Source: an uncultured Opitutia bacterium (GTDB taxonomy: Bacteria > Verrucomicrobiota > Verrucomicrobiia > Opitutales > UBA953). From it: DNA of 53,547 bases. Location of the stretch: the NCBI GenBank assembly GCA_903850885.1, contig CAINMU010000139.1:1-53547 (forward strand). The letters are read 5' to 3'. The position numbers and the translations under genes are program-made. The notes beneath the pieces were generated by a model. It worked only from the letters and a program-made list of their open reading frames with translations, searched no databases and was not told the origin of the DNA. Shown here in pieces: positions 51,032 to 53,547 of this stretch (the stretch's first letter is position 1; each line of letters begins with the position of its first letter).

Positions 51032-53176
51032 ATGCCTGGCCGTCGTTTCTGGATTCTTGCCGCAAGCCTTGGGCTCGCACTGACTGCGTATGCCGTCGAG
51101 GAAACGTCGGCAGCCCAGAAGGCCATCAACCAGATGCCTAATATCGTAGGGGACGACTTGGGATTTGAGGAAAACGGCAAAGTCTTCGTGGCAACCCATG
51201 CGCGCCTCGAAAGCCGCGACACCGTGCTGTGGGCAAATAAGATTCGCATTGATTATCGAACGGGCGTGATCACCGCCGAAGGCGATGTCGTCTACGCGAC
51301 CAAGACACTGCGCGTCATCGGAGAAAAAGTTGTCGTCGACCCGAAGACCGACACCACCATTGCCACGAACGTTCGCTTCGGGAAGAGCCCGATCTACTTC
51401 ACCGCGGAGGAATTAAAAATCGTCAAAGGCGATAAATCCATGAAGGGCGTTCGGATGTGGAATAACGAACCTTCCGAATGGGGCATGCACCTGGACATTA
51501 GTGAAGCCAACTATTCCGAAAAAGATAATTGGTTAACGATGCGGAACGTAAAGCCGCACCTCGCCGGCCTGCCGTTCTTCGTCCTGCCTTACTATGGTCA
51601 AGAAGGTTATAAAGACATCCCGTATGACATCTACCTGAGCATGGGTAACGCGGACAACAAAGGCTTCTTCGTCCGCACGACCGCCCTCGCGCGCCAAACC
51701 CCTTCGCTTTGGGTCGGTGGCTTATTTGATTACTACACCAAATCTGGCTTCCTTTACGGACCGGCGTTACGTTACGATAACGCCAAGGTGGCCAACGGAG
51801 ATACCGTCTGGAAAGGCCGTTTTCAGGCTGGATTCATCCATGATCGGAGCGATTTGCTCCTGGATGCCTTTGGGCGGTTACCGGAACGAAATCGCGATTT
51901 TGTTATGGGGGAAATCAACGGCCGCACTTCGAGCGGCATGGAAATCGCCGGTCAACTTTTCGCGCAAAGCGACCCAGACTTCATTCGCGACTTTCGGCCT
52001 AATCTCTTAGACCGCACAGGCCTACCCCAGGCTAATTTCGAAATCTCCGCCCCGTTCGCCAACGGCTACCTTTCGGCCAAAGTCGTCGCCAAAGTCGATA
52101 ACTACCAAGACATCGTTCAGAAATACCCGGAAGTCAGATTCGACTTGCCGCAAACTTCCTTGGGCGACTCCAGCCTGACGCAGCGAAGCTTCGTGTCGGC
52201 TGGCTATCTTTCCGAACGCCCTTCGGCAGTCATCCCACAGCCGGCGAATCAGACCAACTGGTCGACGGGTCGCATCGACGCTTACTACGGAATATCTTAT
52301 CCCATCACCCTGCAGGACTGGCTGACCTTCAAGCCCGTCGTCGGCGTCCGCACCACTGGATGGTCTTCGAGCTTAGACCATTCGGGCAGTGCTTCAAAAG
52401 TCATCGGACAGGCCGGCTTCGACCTCGAAGGACTGGTGACCGGATCTTGGGATTTGGTCGCGGATAAATGGGGTATCAACGGAATGAGGCACACCCTCCG
52501 ACCCATCATCCAATTCCGCGCCCTACCAGGCGCGGATCGCGGTATCGGGCAACTCCCCATCGCGGAGCGAGCCACGGCCATTTCGGTTTTGAATGAAGTC
52601 GACTTGGCAGATCGAGCGGATGCCGCCTCGACTACCGACACCGAAGTGGTCCGCCTTGGGCTCCGCAACACCTTGGCAACCCGCGATACCCAGCTCGGAA
52701 CCCGCGACCTGTTGCGGGCAGACTTTTACACCGATTGGCACAAAGGGGCAACGGAGGCCGAGACCGGCCGTAGCGACTTCCTCACGCACGTCACCCTGAC
52801 TCCGGCATCGTGGGTGACCATTGATTCGTTCATGCGTCTACCCAACGGCCGCAGCACCCCCCTGGAATCCAACCAAAGTATCGCCTTTAATTCCGGAGAT
52901 TTCTGGCGAACGTCCGTGAGCTGGGTCGAACTCAGCGAAGTGACCCCGACACGCCAATTGGTGTTCACGGGTCAGATCACTCTTAACTCGGTTTATTCGG
53001 CCTTCGTCACGTCCAATTACGACGCGATCACCAAGCACTCGATTTACCAAAGCATCGGCCTGATTCAGAAAGTCGGTAATTCATGGGAGCTCGAATATGG
53101 CTTCCAAAAGAGGGTTTCCGACCGAGGTGATAGCTCATTGGGCTTCCTCCTGCGGGCTCGCTTGTTCAAATTCTAA
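51032..53176 (+). CDS. lptD: LPS-assembly protein LptD-like outer-membrane protein
   Basis: 714 residues from ATG 51032. A signal peptide (MPGRRFWILAASLGLALTAYA) is followed by an OstA/LptA-like N-terminal domain (LESRDTVLWANKIRIDYRTGVITAEGDVVYAT, then repeats of similar strands to about residue 150) and a long beta-strand-rich barrel ending in Phe (LLRARLFKF), the expected outer-membrane signal. E. coli LptD is 784 residues. The predicted role is placing LPS in the outer leaflet. The Cys residues used for the LptD disulfides in E. coli are not seen, so assembly may differ. scpA follows four bases later. Confidence 0.8.
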   Translation: MPGRRFWILAASLGLALTAYAVEETSAAQKAINQMPNIVGDDLGFEENGKVFVATHARLESRDTVLWANKIRIDYRTGVITAEGDVVYATKTLRVIGEKVVVDPKTDTTIATNVRFGKSPIYFTAEELKIVKGDKSMKGVRMWNNEPSEWGMHLDISEANYSEKDNWLTMRNVKPHLAGLPFFVLPYYGQEGYKDIPYDIYLSMGNADNKGFFVRTTALARQTPSLWVGGLFDYYTKSGFLYGPALRYDNAKVANGDTVWKGRFQAGFIHDRSDLLLDAFGRLPERNRDFVMGEINGRTSSGMEIAGQLFAQSDPDFIRDFRPNLLDRTGLPQANFEISAPFANGYLSAKVVAKVDNYQDIVQKYPEVRFDLPQTSLGDSSLTQRSFVSAGYLSERPSAVIPQPANQTNWSTGRIDAYYGISYPITLQDWLTFKPVVGVRTTGWSSSLDHSGSASKVIGQAGFDLEGLVTGSWDLVADKWGINGMRHTLRPIIQFRALPGADRGIGQLPIAERATAISVLNEVDLADRADAASTTDTEVVRLGLRNTLATRDTQLGTRDLLRADFYTDWHKGATEAETGRSDFLTHVTLTPASWVTIDSFMRLPNGRSTPLESNQSIAFNSGDFWRTSVSWVELSEVTPTRQLVFTGQITLNSVYSAFVTSNYDAITKHSIYQSIGLIQKVGNSWELEYGFQKRVSDRGDSSLGFLLRARLFKF

Positions 53177-53180
53177 GCCC

Positions 53181-53547
53181 ATGGAAAATACTGGCGAAGC
53201 CCCTGTCATCCCGGAGGACGGTATTTTACCGCCAGCGGACTTACCGATCCGCCTCGATGTTTTCGAAGGCCCTCTCGATTTGCTGCTATTCTTAATCCGA
53301 AAGAACGAAATCGATATTTACGATATCCCAATCGAGAAAGTCACCCGGCAGTATCTGGAAATCTTACGGACCCAGGAAAAGGATAACTTGGAGTTGGCGG
53401 GAGACTTTTTCGTCATGGCCGCCACGCTGATGTATATCAAGAGCCGGATGCTTTTGCCGGTGGAGAGTCGCCCGGAAGAAGAGATCTCGCCCAGCGACGA
53501 AGGTCAGGATCCGCGCTGGGCACTGGTCCAACAACTGATCCAGTACA
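53181..53547 (+). CDS. scpA: Segregation and condensation protein A, N-terminal part
   Basis: Partial: 122 residues from ATG 53181, running off the window end. After a Pro/Asp-rich start comes PIRLDVFEGPLDLLLFLIRKNEIDIYDIPIEKVTRQYLEIL, the ScpA signature, and LELAGDFFVMAATLMYIKSRMLLP. It is the kleisin of the SMC-ScpAB condensin that organises the chromosome. scpB is expected just outside the window. It is probably cotranscribed with lptD. Confidence 0.93.
   Translation, partial: MENTGEAPVIPEDGILPPADLPIRLDVFEGPLDLLLFLIRKNEIDIYDIPIEKVTRQYLEILRTQEKDNLELAGDFFVMAATLMYIKSRMLLPVESRPEEEISPSDEGQDPRWALVQQLIQY

Overview
This window looks like a piece of a chromosome from a Verrucomicrobiota bacterium, probably of the Opitutae type. 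That placement is an inference from style, not a marker-gene phylogeny. The signs are secreted sulfatases, Tat-exported Gfo/Idh/MocA-fold glycosidases of the GH109 type, an ObgE GTPase with a histone-like lysine-rich tail, an LptD-like outer-membrane protein (so a diderm envelope), RecD2 instead of RecBCD, and moderately GC-rich, tightly packed genes with many 4-base overlaps. I see about 57 protein genes, two of them cut by the window edges. I find no rRNA, tRNA, CRISPR array, insertion sequence or prophage. No gap without a gene exceeds 150 bases.

Layout. 1-2.3 kb: the 3' end of ilvC with its terminator, then an overlapping PIG-L-like gene and a glycosyltransferase. 2.3-6.3 kb: a sulfatase with EF-hands, and a DUF485 protein paired with an acetate-type sodium symporter. 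6.3-9.4 kb: a small membrane protein, hemC, hemD and trpF in one coupled unit, then a P-II gene (glnB/glnK type) behind a good candidate sigma-54 promoter. 9.5-13.3 kb: a cupin, an orphan OppA-type lipoprotein, a secreted unknown, an HPP membrane protein and a RidA protein. 13.3-18.1 kb: an ExbB-ExbD-TonB-like unit on the minus strand, an orphan McsA-like protein, surE, a His-rich membrane protein and a HAD phosphatase. 18.2-24.2 kb: recD2, a large U32/RlhA-type protein, a dimeric dUTPase-like protein and an orphan pseudopilin. 24.2-27.7 kb (minus): rpmH-rnpA-yidD followed by an LTA-synthase-like phosphotransferase and an overlapping PAP2 phosphatase. 27.8-29.6 kb: LOG, CutA and a CPBP protease. 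29.6-32.6 kb: two tandem GH109-like enzymes behind a promoter with nested palindromes. 32.6-38.8 kb: tsaE, typA, an M3 oligopeptidase, a DUF151 nuclease and a dus gene. 38.8-41.9 kb: a membrane protein, an A-type Fe-S carrier, an exported MsrB and obgE. 41.9-46.4 kb: a sulfonate/nitrate-type ABC importer, an Nramp transporter and a small membrane protein. 46.5-53.5 kb: a second sulfatase, a TPR protein, glgB, lptD and the start of scpA.

How the genes fit together. Most are housekeeping: tRNA modification, ribosome GTPases, haem, glycogen, and Fe-S or oxidative repair. Over these lies a glycan-using, envelope-building layer: two formylglycine sulfatases, two GH109-like enzymes, an energised TonB-type unit, acetate uptake (a likely fermentation product or breakdown product of acetylated sugars), and an LtaS/PAP2 pair that may decorate periplasmic glycans. 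I did not find one convincing new multi-gene defence or mobile system. The points most worth checking are the sigma-54 site before the P-II gene, the GH109 pair with its palindromic control region, the lysine tail on ObgE, and the LtaS-PAP2 unit occupying the place where yidC often follows rpmH-rnpA-yidD.
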